The notes: a model not told the origin generated them from the sequence alone. A stretch of 64,000 nt of DNA from Paenibacillus dokdonensis (GCF_004916975.1 NZ_STGQ01000001.1:1822993-1886992), one strand, 5' to 3'. Positions 17,054 to 26,987 are shown, numbered from the stretch's first letter. Made by a program: numbers and translations.

Positions 17054-18055
17054 ATGATAAGAATCGGAAAAATTAGCTATTGGCATGTTCACGCATGGGA
17101 TTATACAAAACAAGCACAGGAGCATCCGGAAGCTGAAATCGTTGCAGTGTGGGATGAAAATCCGGAACGGGGAAAAGAAGCTGCCGATAAACAAGGTGTA
17201 ACGTTCTATGCATCACTGGATGAGATGCTGGCGCAGGATGATATTGATGCGGTCATTGTGGATGCACCAACGCGGATGCATCGTGAAGTGATCCTGAAGG
17301 CAGCAGCTGCAGGCAAGCATATTTTTACAGAGAAGGTACTTGCGCCAACGCTGCAGGAAGTGAACGAAATTCTGAATGCTGTAAACGAAAATAAGGTAAA
17401 GCTGACCGTATCACTGCCAAGACTGAATGACGGCTATACTCTTGCGATCCGGGATATTCTGGATCAGGAGCTTCTTGGAAAGGTGACCCTGGTTCGTGTC
17501 CGTTTGTCTCATAACGGGGCAACTGCGGGCTGGCTGCCGGAGCATTTCTACAGTCTTGAGGATTGCCTGGGCGGAGCCCTTATTGACCTTGGCTGTCATC
17601 CAATGTATCTTACTAGGCTGTTCCTGCAACAGGAGCCTGTAGAGGTGAACGCAGAATTCGGATATGTTACCGGCAAAGAGGTTGAGGATAATGCAGTAGC
17701 CACGCTCTCAACGCCATCCGGAGCCGTCGGAATCGTAGAAGCAGGCTTTGTTAACAACTTCTCCCCATTCTGCATTGAAGTTCATGGAACAGACGGCACC
17801 ATTTTATACGGTACACCGAATGAGAAGCTGCTGATCCGGACCACTCGCAAGGAAGAATTTAAGAACGATTGGGTTGAGCTTCCGGTTGCAGAAGCTCGGG
17901 AAAGCGCATTTCAGCAGTGGATTGGCCATATCCAAGAGGATACGAATGCCGACGAGAATTTGGCATTTGCTGTAGAACTGACAAAACTGATGGAAGCAGC
18001 CAATCAATCGGCGCGTGAACATCGCGGAGTACGCCTATCTGATCTGCAGGCTTAA
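17054..18055 (+). CDS. Divergent Gfo/Idh/MocA-family protein
   Basis: A 333-residue member of the Gfo/Idh fold. The start ATG 17054 follows GAGGTGG; an upstream ATG at 17039 would place that site inside the gene. It is unusual: the first strand reads IRIGKISYWHVHAWDY, lacking the normal GxGxxG dinucleotide loop, and the EKP motif is changed to EKV (HIFTEKVLAPT). The second domain is standard (GGALIDLGCHPMYLTRLF). It may bind NAD differently, have lost dehydrogenase activity, or act on another cofactor. It lies between two normal paralogues and before an AraC gene. Confidence 0.85.
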   Translation: MIRIGKISYWHVHAWDYTKQAQEHPEAEIVAVWDENPERGKEAADKQGVTFYASLDEMLAQDDIDAVIVDAPTRMHREVILKAAAAGKHIFTEKVLAPTLQEVNEILNAVNENKVKLTVSLPRLNDGYTLAIRDILDQELLGKVTLVRVRLSHNGATAGWLPEHFYSLEDCLGGALIDLGCHPMYLTRLFLQQEPVEVNAEFGYVTGKEVEDNAVATLSTPSGAVGIVEAGFVNNFSPFCIEVHGTDGTILYGTPNEKLLIRTTRKEEFKNDWVELPVAEARESAFQQWIGHIQEDTNADENLAFAVELTKLMEAANQSAREHRGVRLSDLQA

Positions 18056-18098
18056 AGCCTGACATAAACTTAAAATATGGAATCAAGGAATGTGCTGC

Positions 18099-19046
18099 AT
18101 GATGAACAACTTTCCGTATGAAGTGATGATGGAGCGTCAAGACGTATTGGAACGACTCGATTTGAAGGTGTATTGGGGAAATTATGAGATTCGGGTGTTA
18201 AGGTTTCATTTGGTAATGTTTCCTCCCGGGAAAATGGTTACTTTTCATAAGCATGCCGAGTATGAATTTCATTTTATTCCAAGAGGCAAAGGTATGGTCA
18301 TTCTGCAAGACGATCCATTCTCTCTAAGAGAAGGCATGTTCTATTTGACCGGACCGGATGTGATGCATTACCAGGAAGCCGATGCACAGGAATCAATGTA
18401 TGAGCTATGCCTGCATATCGATATCGTTAATCTGGCTGACAAAGAGAATAAAGGCAGATCCCCCCGTCAGGGAGCAGATCCTTGGGAGCTGGCCGAGGCG
18501 CATGACTGTATGGAGAAGCTGGAACGGCTTCCCCTAAAGCCGGTGATGGATATGCATCGGGCGATGCCTTTTTTTCTCGAAGCTTATCAGGCTTCCCAAA
18601 TGAAATACGCGGGGCTGTACACAACGATCAAGCACAGTGTGATCCAAATACTGCTACGGGCTGTCAGAGCTTACGAATCGGAGCCAATGGAGGCGCTATT
18701 GCCTTCCCGGGATATGAAAGCCTACCGTTATCAGCTCGCTATGGAGTACATACAGGCAAACTCTGCTGGAGAAGTGATCCTCGATGATGTAGCGGATAAG
18801 CTGCATATCAGTGCAAGACAGCTGCAGCGTATTATCAAAGAACTTGGCGACGGACGGTCTTTCAGTGAGATTCTGGAGGATATTCGATTGAAGGCGGTAC
18901 GCCGCAGGCTGTTAGAAAGCAAAGAGTCGATTGATACAATTGCTAGTCTGGAAGGGTTCTCCAGCGGCAGTTACCTGCATACCGTGTTCCGGAAAAGAAT
19001 AGGTATGACACCCACCGAATACCGGAATATGAACGCAAACATATAG
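18099..19046 (+). CDS. AraC-family regulator, cupin type
   Basis: A 315-residue regulator with an N-terminal cupin (VTFHKHAEYEFHFIPRGKGMVILQDD, residues about 45-80) and a C-terminal AraC domain (VADKLHISARQLQRIIKELG and IDTIASLEGFSSGSYLHTVFRKRIGMTPTEYR split over two helix-turn-helix motifs). ATG 18099 (or 18102) is favoured because AAGGA lies ten bases upstream, while the ATG at 18090 touches that site. It is followed after 15 bases by another Gfo/Idh gene, so regulator and enzyme are one unit. Confidence 0.88.
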   Translation: MMNNFPYEVMMERQDVLERLDLKVYWGNYEIRVLRFHLVMFPPGKMVTFHKHAEYEFHFIPRGKGMVILQDDPFSLREGMFYLTGPDVMHYQEADAQESMYELCLHIDIVNLADKENKGRSPRQGADPWELAEAHDCMEKLERLPLKPVMDMHRAMPFFLEAYQASQMKYAGLYTTIKHSVIQILLRAVRAYESEPMEALLPSRDMKAYRYQLAMEYIQANSAGEVILDDVADKLHISARQLQRIIKELGDGRSFSEILEDIRLKAVRRRLLESKESIDTIASLEGFSSGSYLHTVFRKRIGMTPTEYRNMNANI

Positions 19047-19061
19047 GAGGATGGCAATCAC

Positions 19062-20150
19062 GTGGGAAAGACATTGCGAATCGGAATTATTGGAAGTGGC
19101 GGAATTGCGGGCGAGCATGCCCGGGCTTACAAGAATATAGAGGATGTTGAAATCGTCGGTGTTGCTGATATTTTTCCGGGTCGGGCAGACCAATTTATTG
19201 AGCGATGGGATTTGCAGCAGGCCAAAGGTTTTGACGATCACAACAAGCTGCTGGAAATGGAGCTGGATGGCGTAAGCATCTGTACGCCAAACGTAGCGCA
19301 TCACCATACGACGATCGATTCTTTACTTGCGGGCAAAAACGTGATGGTGGAAAAGCCGATGTCTGTTACACTGGAGCAGGCTGTTGATATGGTGCAAATT
19401 TCGAAGCAGACGGGTAAAATTCTCAATATTGGTTTTCAGCCTCGATATGACCCGAATATGGGCCTCATCAAGGATCTGGTTCAGAAAGGCCAGCTTGGAA
19501 AAGTGTATTATGTGGAAACAGGAGGAGGACGCCGCCGCGGCATGCCGGGAGGAACCTTTATCCGCCAGGATATCGCGGGTGCAGGCGCGATGGCCGACAT
19601 TGGCTGCTACTCGTTGGACCTGGCCTTGAATACGCTGGGTTATCCAAAGCCGCTGACCGTTTCGGCCTATACTTCTAATCACTTTGGTACCAATCCGAAA
19701 TATCATCCGCAAGCGGATCAATTTGATGTGGAGGACTTCGGTGTTGCGATGATCCGTTTTGAAGGCGACCTCGTGCTGAACTTCAAAACCTCCTGGGCGA
19801 TGCACATGGATACGCTTGGATCAACCATGTTCCTCGGAACGGATGCGGGCATGAAGGTTGTTCCGGCAGGGAAAGGCCCATGGAGCGGCGTATGGGACGG
19901 CAACGTCGGCTCCGTATCCATTTTTCATGACATTCAAGGGCATCACACGGAAAGTATTATTCCTTTGATCGACCATAAGCTCAGCGTGTTTGAAGAGAAA
20001 ATCAAGGATTTTGTCCGCGCGCTTCGCGAGGGAGGTCCTGCGCCGATTCCAGGGGAGCAAATACTCCGTAACCAGGCTATTCTGGACGGCATTTTGCGTT
20101 CAGCCCAAACCAAGAAAGAAGTCGAAATTCACATTCCGGAAATCGGGTAA
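19062..20150 (+). CDS. Gfo/Idh/MocA-family oxidoreductase
   Basis: A 362-residue dehydrogenase with an intact Rossmann loop (GIIGSGGIAGEHARAY), EKP motif (NVMVEKPMSVT) and substrate domain (GAGAMADIGCYSLDLALNTLG, where the usual His is replaced by Tyr next to Cys). GTG start at 19062 follows TAGGAGGA. It belongs to the operon of the AraC regulator upstream and is ended by a terminator at 20178-20211. Likely oxidises a sugar, sugar acid or cyclitol with NAD(P); the substrate is not predictable from sequence. Confidence 0.9.
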   Translation: MGKTLRIGIIGSGGIAGEHARAYKNIEDVEIVGVADIFPGRADQFIERWDLQQAKGFDDHNKLLEMELDGVSICTPNVAHHHTTIDSLLAGKNVMVEKPMSVTLEQAVDMVQISKQTGKILNIGFQPRYDPNMGLIKDLVQKGQLGKVYYVETGGGRRRGMPGGTFIRQDIAGAGAMADIGCYSLDLALNTLGYPKPLTVSAYTSNHFGTNPKYHPQADQFDVEDFGVAMIRFEGDLVLNFKTSWAMHMDTLGSTMFLGTDAGMKVVPAGKGPWSGVWDGNVGSVSIFHDIQGHHTESIIPLIDHKLSVFEEKIKDFVRALREGGPAPIPGEQILRNQAILDGILRSAQTKKEVEIHIPEIG

Positions 20151-20177
20151 TCTATAATATGTGCAAAATTCAGTCTG

Positions 20178-20211
20178 CAGCCTGATAATCGGGTTTTGCA
20201 GGCTGTTTTTT
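20178..20211 (+). terminator. Terminator after the Gfo/Idh gene
   Basis: CAGCCTG (20178-20184) pairs with CAGGCTG (20199-20205), followed by six T. Confidence 0.8.
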
Positions 20212-20370
20212 ATGGATAAATGATGAGATGGTGTTCGGCATGGAAATCCGGGTGAAAGGTTATTTCGATTCAGCGTTGAACTGATTATAAATGAAATTAC
20301 GTCTATCTGCTGTGATAAATGTTCCGGTTCAAACATGCTCGGACAACATCGCTTAATTTGGAGGTTTCAG

Positions 20371-20856
20371 ATGGATCAGCTGGAGTTCATTAAGTTCGGT
20401 TCCAATGATTTTGATGATTATTTTCGTCTTGTTTCGAATGAGAAGGTCATGGCCATGATAACGGAACGAGCCATACCGCTTCACGAGGCCAGAGAGAATT
20501 TCGAGAAAATTTTAAGACGCAATGAGAAATTCGAGGACTTTGGAACGTTCAAAGTGCTTGTCCAGTCAACCGGTGAGTTTATTGGGCTTGGGAGCTTGAC
20601 CAGGAACGAAGACCAAAATGATGAAGCGGAAATCGGTTATATGCTGCTTCCGGAGCAATGGGGCAAAGGGTACGGCAAGATAATCGCGGGAAGACTCTTG
20701 CATCGTGCCGAACAATCAGATGTTACCCGACTTACGGCTATTATTGATCCCGCGAATATCCCTTCACGAAGTATACTAATCAGCCAGGGTTTCATATCAG
20801 AAAAAGTTTGCGAAATCGGTGGGTTGCCTGGAGAAATTCTATGCAAAACGCTGTAA
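20371..20856 (+). CDS. GNAT-family N-acetyltransferase
   Basis: A 161-residue acetyltransferase of the RimJ/RimL-like branch. The acetyl-CoA binding motif A is seen as IGYMLLPEQWGKGYGKIIAG (QWGKGYG loop), preceded by the GSLTRNE beta strand and followed by LTAIIDPANIPSRSILISQGF. ATG 20371 is chosen because GGAGGT ends about five bases upstream. Acceptor unknown; relatives acetylate ribosomal proteins or small amines. A terminator follows and the gene appears monocistronic. Confidence 0.87.
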   Translation: MDQLEFIKFGSNDFDDYFRLVSNEKVMAMITERAIPLHEARENFEKILRRNEKFEDFGTFKVLVQSTGEFIGLGSLTRNEDQNDEAEIGYMLLPEQWGKGYGKIIAGRLLHRAEQSDVTRLTAIIDPANIPSRSILISQGFISEKVCEIGGLPGEILCKTL

Positions 20857-20894
20857 GTCATTTTTGGGAAAATGCATGCCGAAGATATCGCAGC

Positions 20895-20929
20895 AGACCG
20901 GGCTCCATCCAAAGAGCCGGGTCTTTTTA
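20895..20929 (+). terminator. Terminator after the GNAT gene
   Basis: AGACCGGGCTC (20895-20905) pairs with GAGCCGGGTCT (20914-20924) with one mismatch, then TTTTT. Confidence 0.8.
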
Positions 20930-21061
20930 TTTGGGTAAACTTTCGCTAAATATTTCTTGTGAATTTGAAAATATATGGTATATTAGAAATCCTTCCTTTT
21001 TTCCCAACATCTCGCGCGTTGCAAAGATGGTTTGCAAATTTAATCAGGAGGACTATTTTTC

Positions 21062-22327
21062 ATGTACTGGTTGAAATGGGATCTCAATCTCAAAATTAGG
21101 CTGATCGGGGATTCACTGTTCAACATGCTGTTCTGGATGTACTTTCCCTTTATGACACTGTATTTCAGCGGGGTATTCGGGAAATCCGTGGCCAGCATGC
21201 TCATGGCCGTTCCGCCTCTTGTCGGCATTTTCGCCAATCTGCTTGGAGGCTTTCTGTCCGACCGTTACGGCAGGCGCCCACCCATGCTCGCGGGCTACCT
21301 GATTCAATCCCTGATGTTCGGACTGTTCGCTATGTCTTCGAATCATTGGCTCGATTACTTCGCGTATATCGGAATCGGACTCGGCGGCTCCATCTTTTCT
21401 CCAGCAAGCTCGGCGATGGTAGCGGATGTGACGGCCGAGAAGGATCGCAGACTCGTATTCGCGACGTTTGTGACTGGCCGAAATATCGGCGCTGTTTTCG
21501 GACCGGCTCTGGGCTCCATTTTTTTCATTCACCACCGACCAGAGCTGCTGTGGACCTGCACGGTCGTCACGCTGCTGTATTTTCTGATCATTCTGTGGAA
21601 GATCCGGGAAACGCTTCCGCATCGTCCACAAGAGCTGAGCAAGCCGGGGACAATATCCCAACTTGTTAAAGAGCAATTTACCAACTATGGCGTCATTTTC
21701 AAGGACAAGGCTTTTGCCATATATATTGCTGCGGGGATTTTGGTTACGATTGCCTTTATGCAGCTGGACATGTATCTTGCCACCTATGTGAAGGAATACG
21801 TACCGGCACAATCCCTGCTGGCATTCGCGCACTGGACCTATTCGCTCAGCAGCACGGATATCTTTGGATGGATGCTTGGCATTAACGGTCTTTTGTTCGT
21901 CGTCGGCGTACTTCCGGTTACGAAGCTGTTCGAGCATACGAGCGACCGCAACGTGTTCATAATTTCCTCGGTATTGTTCGGTCTCGGGATGTTTTTGATC
22001 GGCTTGACGACCCATGTATGGCTGCTGTTCCTGTTCATCATCATCATGACGATCGGCGAGATTTCACGTTCTCCGGTCACGGAAAGCTTTGTCAGCAAAT
22101 ACGCTCCGGTGCATGCCAGAGGTCAGTACATGGGGGCATCCAACCTACAATATTCCTTGGGACGTTTTCTGGCTCCGATGACCGTGCTATTATCTTCCTG
22201 GCTTGCGCCGACTTTCGTATTCGGAATTATATTTTTATGCACGCTGCTCAGTGCGGCTTTGTACATATTGCTGTTTCGCATCCTTCCGCAGGAGCAAGTG
22301 AACAAGCAAGAGAACGCAAAGGCGTGA
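21062..22327 (+). CDS. MFS transporter, DHA1-like, 12 helices
   Basis: A 421-residue membrane protein with about 12 helices in two halves. Motif A between helices 2 and 3 reads GGFLSDRYGRRPPML, and helix 5 contains GRNIGAVFGPALGS (motif C-like). A mid-loop at about residues 185-205 separates the halves. It belongs to the multidrug or sugar efflux type of facilitator; substrate unknown. ATG 21062 follows AGGAGGA with a spacer of about ten bases. No regulator is adjacent. Confidence 0.88.
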   Translation: MYWLKWDLNLKIRLIGDSLFNMLFWMYFPFMTLYFSGVFGKSVASMLMAVPPLVGIFANLLGGFLSDRYGRRPPMLAGYLIQSLMFGLFAMSSNHWLDYFAYIGIGLGGSIFSPASSAMVADVTAEKDRRLVFATFVTGRNIGAVFGPALGSIFFIHHRPELLWTCTVVTLLYFLIILWKIRETLPHRPQELSKPGTISQLVKEQFTNYGVIFKDKAFAIYIAAGILVTIAFMQLDMYLATYVKEYVPAQSLLAFAHWTYSLSSTDIFGWMLGINGLLFVVGVLPVTKLFEHTSDRNVFIISSVLFGLGMFLIGLTTHVWLLFLFIIIMTIGEISRSPVTESFVSKYAPVHARGQYMGASNLQYSLGRFLAPMTVLLSSWLAPTFVFGIIFLCTLLSAALYILLFRILPQEQVNKQENAKA

Positions 22328-22435
22328 ATCTGGTATAACAACATTTTTGCTGATGCTTAATGTTATCTTTTTCCGCAAATAGGGCAACCCTGTGTAGAGG
22401 AACCGAAAACATCTACAGGAGGAAGAATCAGCATA

Positions 22436-22975
22436 ATGAAAAAACAAGCGATCTGCCTGAGCGTGCTCAGCACTTTGGTATTCGGGGCTGCACCAATGAG
22501 TCCATCCGTATGGGCGAAGTCAGAGGAACAGCAAGTAAAAACAACCATTATCGACTCTAAAGGAGTTGAGGTGGGCACTGCAGTATTGACGCAAAAGACC
22601 GACGCCGTCCAAATTCATATCGAAGCAAAGAACCTGCCTCCGGGTGAGCATGGCATTCACTTCCATGAAACCGGCAAATGTGATCCACCGGATTTCACGT
22701 CCGCAGGAGCTCATTTTAACCCGCAAGGCAAACAGCATGGATTCAAGAATCCGAAGGGTTATCATGCTGGTGATCTGCTCAACATTCATGTGAAAGCAGA
22801 TGGAACGGTAATCGCAGATTTGGAGAGCAAATCAGTTACGCTTCAAAAGGATGCAGCCAATTCATTGCTGAAATCTGGCGGTACCTCGCTTATGATTCAT
22901 GAAAAAGCCGACGACTACGTTACAGATCCATCCGGTAATTCAGGCGCCCGGATTGCCTGCTCGGTGATCCGATAA
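22436..22975 (+). CDS. sodC: Secreted Cu/Zn superoxide dismutase
   Basis: A 179-residue exported SodC-family protein. A Sec signal peptide ([19 protein letters not shown], cut near VWA) has no lipobox cysteine. All ligand positions can be found: HxH in [10 protein letters not shown], the bridging His in GAHFNP, Zn ligands in KQHGF, GYHAGDL (His and Asp), and the last Cu His in [11 protein letters not shown]; the structural cysteines are in GKCDPP and ARIACSV. It converts superoxide outside the membrane. B. subtilis YojM is reported to lack a Cu ligand, whereas here the set looks complete. Start ATG follows AGGAGGAAG. Confidence 0.9.
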   Translation: MKKQAICLSVLSTLVFGAAPMSPSVWAKSEEQQVKTTIIDSKGVEVGTAVLTQKTDAVQIHIEAKNLPPGEHGIHFHETGKCDPPDFTSAGAHFNPQGKQHGFKNPKGYHAGDLLNIHVKADGTVIADLESKSVTLQKDAANSLLKSGGTSLMIHEKADDYVTDPSGNSGARIACSVIR

Positions 22976-23000
22976 ACGGATATTAATGAAATGGGATAGA

Positions 23001-23034
23001 AGCAGTCAAAACATGGGTTTTGGCTGCTTTTTTT
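23001..23034 (+). terminator. Terminator after sodC
   Basis: AGCAGTCAAAAC (23001-23012) pairs with GTTTTGGCTGCT (23017-23028), followed by seven T. Confidence 0.88.
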
Positions 23035-23171
23035 GTTATGTTTATTTTTAATGAAGAAAAGGTTCAAAATGGTTGATGTCTCAGGATCCGGATAGCCGCC
23101 TGCGGTAAGTTTTTTAAAATGGAATCTAACGCATCACAGGAATAGCACTTTAATGTAATAAAACAACCGGT

Positions 23172-23197
23172 AAACCGCGCAGTAGCGCGGTTTTTTG
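23172..23197 (+). terminator. Second hairpin terminator upstream of cysJ
   Basis: AACCGCGC-AGTA-GCGCGGTT with six T. It lies 137 bases after the sodC terminator with no gene between, so it may end a short untranslated RNA or act as insulation. Confidence 0.8.
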
Positions 23198-23347
23198 TTA
23201 TTCCATAGACCTGAATTTCTGGTAAAATGCTGAAAATTCTTCGTTGACCTCATACGCATGCTGTGATAGATTCAAGAAAGTATAATATTAAGTGGATAGT
23301 TTTAGTCGGAATTATAAAAAAAGCATGTCAACGTGAGGTGGATGGGG

Positions 23348-25171
23348 TTGGAGCTTCAAGTAACAAACAGTCCTTTTAATCAAGAGCAGGCAGAAGTGTT
23401 GAATCGTCTGCTGCCGACACTTACCGGAGTGCAAGCAAGCTGGCTCAGCGGATACTTGGCTGCTCTGCACAGTACTGCAGGAACGGCAATACCGGTACAG
23501 GCAAACGCAGGGAATGCTGCTGTATCAGAAGCCACTGGATCCAGGGAAGTTACCATTCTTTTTGGTTCGCAGACAGGTAACTGCAGCGGGCTCGCCAAGA
23601 AGATATCCAAAAAACTGATGGATCAGGGAGCACAGGTTACGGTTTCCTCAATGAGTGATTTTAAGCCTAACAGCCTGAAAAAGGTTCAAAATCTTCTGAT
23701 TATTGTGAGTACGCACGGTGAAGGTGAACCACCTGATAATGCCATTTCCTTCTTTGAATTCCTGCATGGCAAACGCGCTCCCCAGCTGGAGGGGATGTCT
23801 TTCTCCGTATTGGCACTGGGTGACACATCTTATGAATTCTTCTGCCAAACAGGCAAAGATTTTGATAAGCGTCTGGAAGAGCTGGGTGGCAAAAGGCTCG
23901 TTCCGCGTATGGATTGCGATGTGGATTTTGATGAACCGGCTGCCGAGTGGATGAACAGCGTGCTGCAAGCACTTAATGAAGGGAATTCCGCGGGCAATTC
24001 CGGTTCCCAGGCTGCAGTCATTTCTCCAAGTGAAGGAGAATCCGATTATTCAAGAACCAATCCTTTTCAAGCGGAAATTTTGGAGAATTTGAATTTGAAC
24101 GGACGCGGCTCCGATCGTGAAACCCGTCATGTTGAAATATCATTGGAAGGCTCAGGATTGCAATATGAACCGGGTGACAGCCTGGGGATCTATCCTGAGA
24201 ACCACCCGAATTTGGTGGATGATCTGATCAGAGCGATGGATTGGAATCCGGATGAGTCCATTACGGTTAATAAGCATGGAGATATGTTGCTGCTCAGGGA
24301 AGCGCTTCTGAAGCATTATGAAATTTCCGTTCTGACCAAGCCGCTTCTCTTGAAGGCTGCCGAAATATCTTCTAACCCGCAGCTCAATGAGCTTCTCGAA
24401 GCCGGACATGAGCAGGAGCTCAGAGGATATATCGAAGAAAGAGATCTGCTCGATCTTGTGCAGGACTATTCGCTGAAAGGCATACCAGCACAAAGTTTTG
24501 CCGATATTCTGCGTAAGCTTCCAGCCCGGCTGTACTCCATCGCCAGCAGCTCGAAGGCTTTTCCGGATGAAGTCCATGTCACTGTTCGTTCAGTACGTTA
24601 CGATGCCTATGGAAGAGACCGTTATGGCGTTTGCTCCGTACAGCTGGCAGAGAGACTGCAATCGGGTGACTCCCTGCCGGTGTACATACAGCATAATCCA
24701 AACTTCAAGCTTCCGGTTAACCCGGACACACCGATTATCATGATCGGACCAGGCACAGGTGTTGCACCGTTCAGAGCTTTTTTGGGTGATAGAGAAGAGA
24801 GCGGAGCCGAAGGGAAAACATGGCTTTTCTATGGTGACCAGCATTTCTCTACGGATTTCCTGTATCAGACCGAGTGGCAGCGCTGGCTTAAAGATGGGGT
24901 ACTCTCCCGCATGGATGTCGCATTCTCCAGAGATACGGACAAAAAAGTATATGTGCAGCACCGGATGCTTGAACAGAGCCGTGAGCTCTATGAATGGCTT
25001 CAGGAAGGTGCTTGTGTCTACGTATGCGGCGATGAGAAGAAAATGGCCCATGACGTTCATGCCACACTTGCAGCCATTCTTGAGCAGGAGGGCGGCTTGA
25101 GTCCGGAAGCAGCGGCGGAGTATTTACTTCAAATGCAGCAGGAGAAGCGTTATCAGCGGGATGTTTATTGA
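23348..25171 (+). CDS. cysJ: Assimilatory sulfite reductase flavoprotein subunit
   Basis: A 607-residue NADPH-dependent diflavin reductase. A flavodoxin-like FMN domain (TILFGSQTGNCSGLAKK, STHGEGEPPDN, residues about 70-205) is followed by the FAD/NADPH ferredoxin-reductase module (RLYSIASSSKAF, IGPGTGVAPFRAF, and the C-terminal CGDEKKMAHDV). It passes electrons from NADPH to CysI for reduction of sulfite to sulfide. TTG 23348 is preferred as start: GAGGTGG lies seven bases upstream and the protein then begins MELQVTNSPFNQEQ, collinear with Bacillus CysJ. Forms an operon with cysI. Confidence 0.94.
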   Translation: MELQVTNSPFNQEQAEVLNRLLPTLTGVQASWLSGYLAALHSTAGTAIPVQANAGNAAVSEATGSREVTILFGSQTGNCSGLAKKISKKLMDQGAQVTVSSMSDFKPNSLKKVQNLLIIVSTHGEGEPPDNAISFFEFLHGKRAPQLEGMSFSVLALGDTSYEFFCQTGKDFDKRLEELGGKRLVPRMDCDVDFDEPAAEWMNSVLQALNEGNSAGNSGSQAAVISPSEGESDYSRTNPFQAEILENLNLNGRGSDRETRHVEISLEGSGLQYEPGDSLGIYPENHPNLVDDLIRAMDWNPDESITVNKHGDMLLLREALLKHYEISVLTKPLLLKAAEISSNPQLNELLEAGHEQELRGYIEERDLLDLVQDYSLKGIPAQSFADILRKLPARLYSIASSSKAFPDEVHVTVRSVRYDAYGRDRYGVCSVQLAERLQSGDSLPVYIQHNPNFKLPVNPDTPIIMIGPGTGVAPFRAFLGDREESGAEGKTWLFYGDQHFSTDFLYQTEWQRWLKDGVLSRMDVAFSRDTDKKVYVQHRMLEQSRELYEWLQEGACVYVCGDEKKMAHDVHATLAAILEQEGGLSPEAAAEYLLQMQQEKRYQRDVY

Positions 25172-25210
25172 GCCTGCGGAATCCTTAGGTAGCGAGAGGA
25201 GAAGTACGAA

Positions 25211-26935
25211 ATGTCTGAGAATAATCTGTTGTCGAAAAACAGTGCCCCGCATAGCGATGTTGAGGAGATAAAGATCCGAAGCAATTATTTGCGCGGAAGC
25301 CTGACGGATACATTAAAAGATCCAATAACCGGCTCGATTCCGGAAGATGATAACCGCCTGATGAAGCATCATGGCAGCTATATGCAGGATGACCGTGATC
25401 TTCGCAATGAGCGTCAAAAGCAAAAGCTGGAGCCTGCGTACCAGTTTATGCTCAGAGTCCGTGCATCCGGAGGTGTGGTTACGCCGGAGCAATGGCTGAT
25501 GATGGACCGTATAGCCCATCATTATGCCAATGGTACAATCCGATTGACGACACGGCAATCTTTCCAACTGCATGGTGTACTCAAATGGAATCTCAAAAAT
25601 ACGATCCGTGAAGTAAATGAAGCTTTGTTAACTACGCTCGCCGCCTGCGGAGACGTGAACCGTAATGTCATGTGTAATCCCAACCCGCATCAATCGGAAA
25701 TTCATACCGAGGTGTATGATTGGGCTTGCCATGTGAGTGAACATCTCGACCCCAAGACTACCGCTTATCATGAGATTTGGCTGGATGGGGAAAAGGTAGC
25801 ATCAAGTGAAAATGACGGGGAAGAGCAGGAACCGATCTACGGTCGCGTCTACCTGCCCCGCAAATTTAAAATCGGTATTGCCGTTCCCCCCTCCAATGAT
25901 GTCGATGTGTATTCCCAAGATCTCGGCTTCATCGCGATTGTGGAAAATGGACGTCTGGCAGGATTCAATATTTCCGTCGGAGGCGGAATGGGGATGACAC
26001 ACGGAGACCCGAAAACCTATCCTCAGGTTTCAAAAGTAATCGGTTTTTGTACACCGGAGCAGATGATTGATGTTGCCGAGAAAACCGTTACGATTCAGCG
26101 TGATTACGGGGACCGTGCTGTCCGCAAGCATGCCCGCTTTAAATACACGATCGATGATCGTGGAATCGGCTGGTTCACCGATGAGCTTACCCTGCGTCTC
26201 GGGTGGAAACTTGAAGAACCCAGACCTTTCCAATTTCATGATAATGGTGACCGTTACGGCTGGGTGAAGGGCAGCAATGGAAAGTGGCATTTTACTTTGT
26301 TTATCCAAAGCGGCCGTGTGAAGGACGAAGAGGGATATGAGCTGATGACGGGGCTTCGTGAAATTGCGAAAGAACATACAGGTGACTTCCGCTTGACGCC
26401 TAACCAGAACCTGATCATCGCCAATATCAGCCCGCAGAAAAAGAAAAAGATCGAATCCCTGATTGAACAATATCATTTGACCGATGGAGCACATTATTCT
26501 TCCTTAAGACGTAATTCGATGGCTTGTGTGTCCCTTCCAACCTGCGGACTTGCCATGGCTGAGTCAGAACGTTATTTGCCTTCTCTGCTGGATAAAATCG
26601 AGCCGATGCTCGAAAAAGCAGGGCTGCAAGAGAAGGACATCGTCATCCGTATGACAGGCTGTCCGAACGGCTGCGCCCGTCCTATGCTGGCTGAGCTTGC
26701 GTTTATCGGTAAAGCGCCGGGCAAGTATAACATGTATTTGGGCGGGGGATTTGCAGGCAACCGGCTGAATAGACTGTTCAAAGAAAATATTGGTGAAGCC
26801 GAGATATTGGATTCTCTTGGGCCCATCATTGCACGATATGGTACTGAACGGGAGACGGGAGAGCATTTTGGTGATTTCGTCATCCGGGCAGGCTACGTGC
26901 AGGAGGTTCGGGACGGACAGGAATTCCATGCTTAA
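25211..26935 (+). CDS. cysI: Assimilatory sulfite reductase hemoprotein subunit
   Basis: A 574-residue siroheme and 4Fe-4S protein. The two half domains are seen, each with a ferredoxin-like segment; the cluster cysteines are in SLPTCGLAM and [10 protein letters not shown], and siroheme-binding arginines in [12 protein letters not shown] and [10 protein letters not shown]. With CysJ it reduces sulfite to sulfide for cysteine synthesis. It starts 39 bases after cysJ behind AGCGAGAGGAG, so both are one transcript. Length matches the family. A strong terminator lies just after the stop. Confidence 0.95.
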   Translation: MSENNLLSKNSAPHSDVEEIKIRSNYLRGSLTDTLKDPITGSIPEDDNRLMKHHGSYMQDDRDLRNERQKQKLEPAYQFMLRVRASGGVVTPEQWLMMDRIAHHYANGTIRLTTRQSFQLHGVLKWNLKNTIREVNEALLTTLAACGDVNRNVMCNPNPHQSEIHTEVYDWACHVSEHLDPKTTAYHEIWLDGEKVASSENDGEEQEPIYGRVYLPRKFKIGIAVPPSNDVDVYSQDLGFIAIVENGRLAGFNISVGGGMGMTHGDPKTYPQVSKVIGFCTPEQMIDVAEKTVTIQRDYGDRAVRKHARFKYTIDDRGIGWFTDELTLRLGWKLEEPRPFQFHDNGDRYGWVKGSNGKWHFTLFIQSGRVKDEEGYELMTGLREIAKEHTGDFRLTPNQNLIIANISPQKKKKIESLIEQYHLTDGAHYSSLRRNSMACVSLPTCGLAMAESERYLPSLLDKIEPMLEKAGLQEKDIVIRMTGCPNGCARPMLAELAFIGKAPGKYNMYLGGGFAGNRLNRLFKENIGEAEILDSLGPIIARYGTERETGEHFGDFVIRAGYVQEVRDGQEFHA

Positions 26936-26958
26936 ATTGAAGTGAAATCTCATAAATA

Positions 26959-26987
26959 AAAATAACCCTGGTCCCAGGGTTATTTTT
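26959..26987 (+). terminator. Terminator of the cysJI operon
   Basis: AATAACCCTG (26961-26970) pairs with CAGGGTTATT (26975-26984), followed by T's; the A-rich left side may allow minus-strand function too. Confidence 0.85.

Larger units (their letters stand above)
22976..23347. other. 372-bp intergenic region between sodC and cysJ
   Basis: Contains two terminators (23001-23034 and 23172-23197) and a possible cysJ promoter: TTGACC (23244-23249) with TAGATT (23267-23272), or TATAAT at 23282-23287 without a clear -35. I looked for a SAM riboswitch or T-box leader and saw none. No convincing small gene. Confidence 0.5.

Noticed and set aside
21113..22015. 300-codon open frame on the minus strand opposite the MFS gene
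   Set aside because: The + strand encodes a clear 12-helix transporter; the antisense product is charged, low in hydrophobic structure and has no motif.
22976..23347. SAM riboswitch or T-box before cysJ
   Set aside because: No conserved core sequences are visible; only two terminators and a weak promoter.
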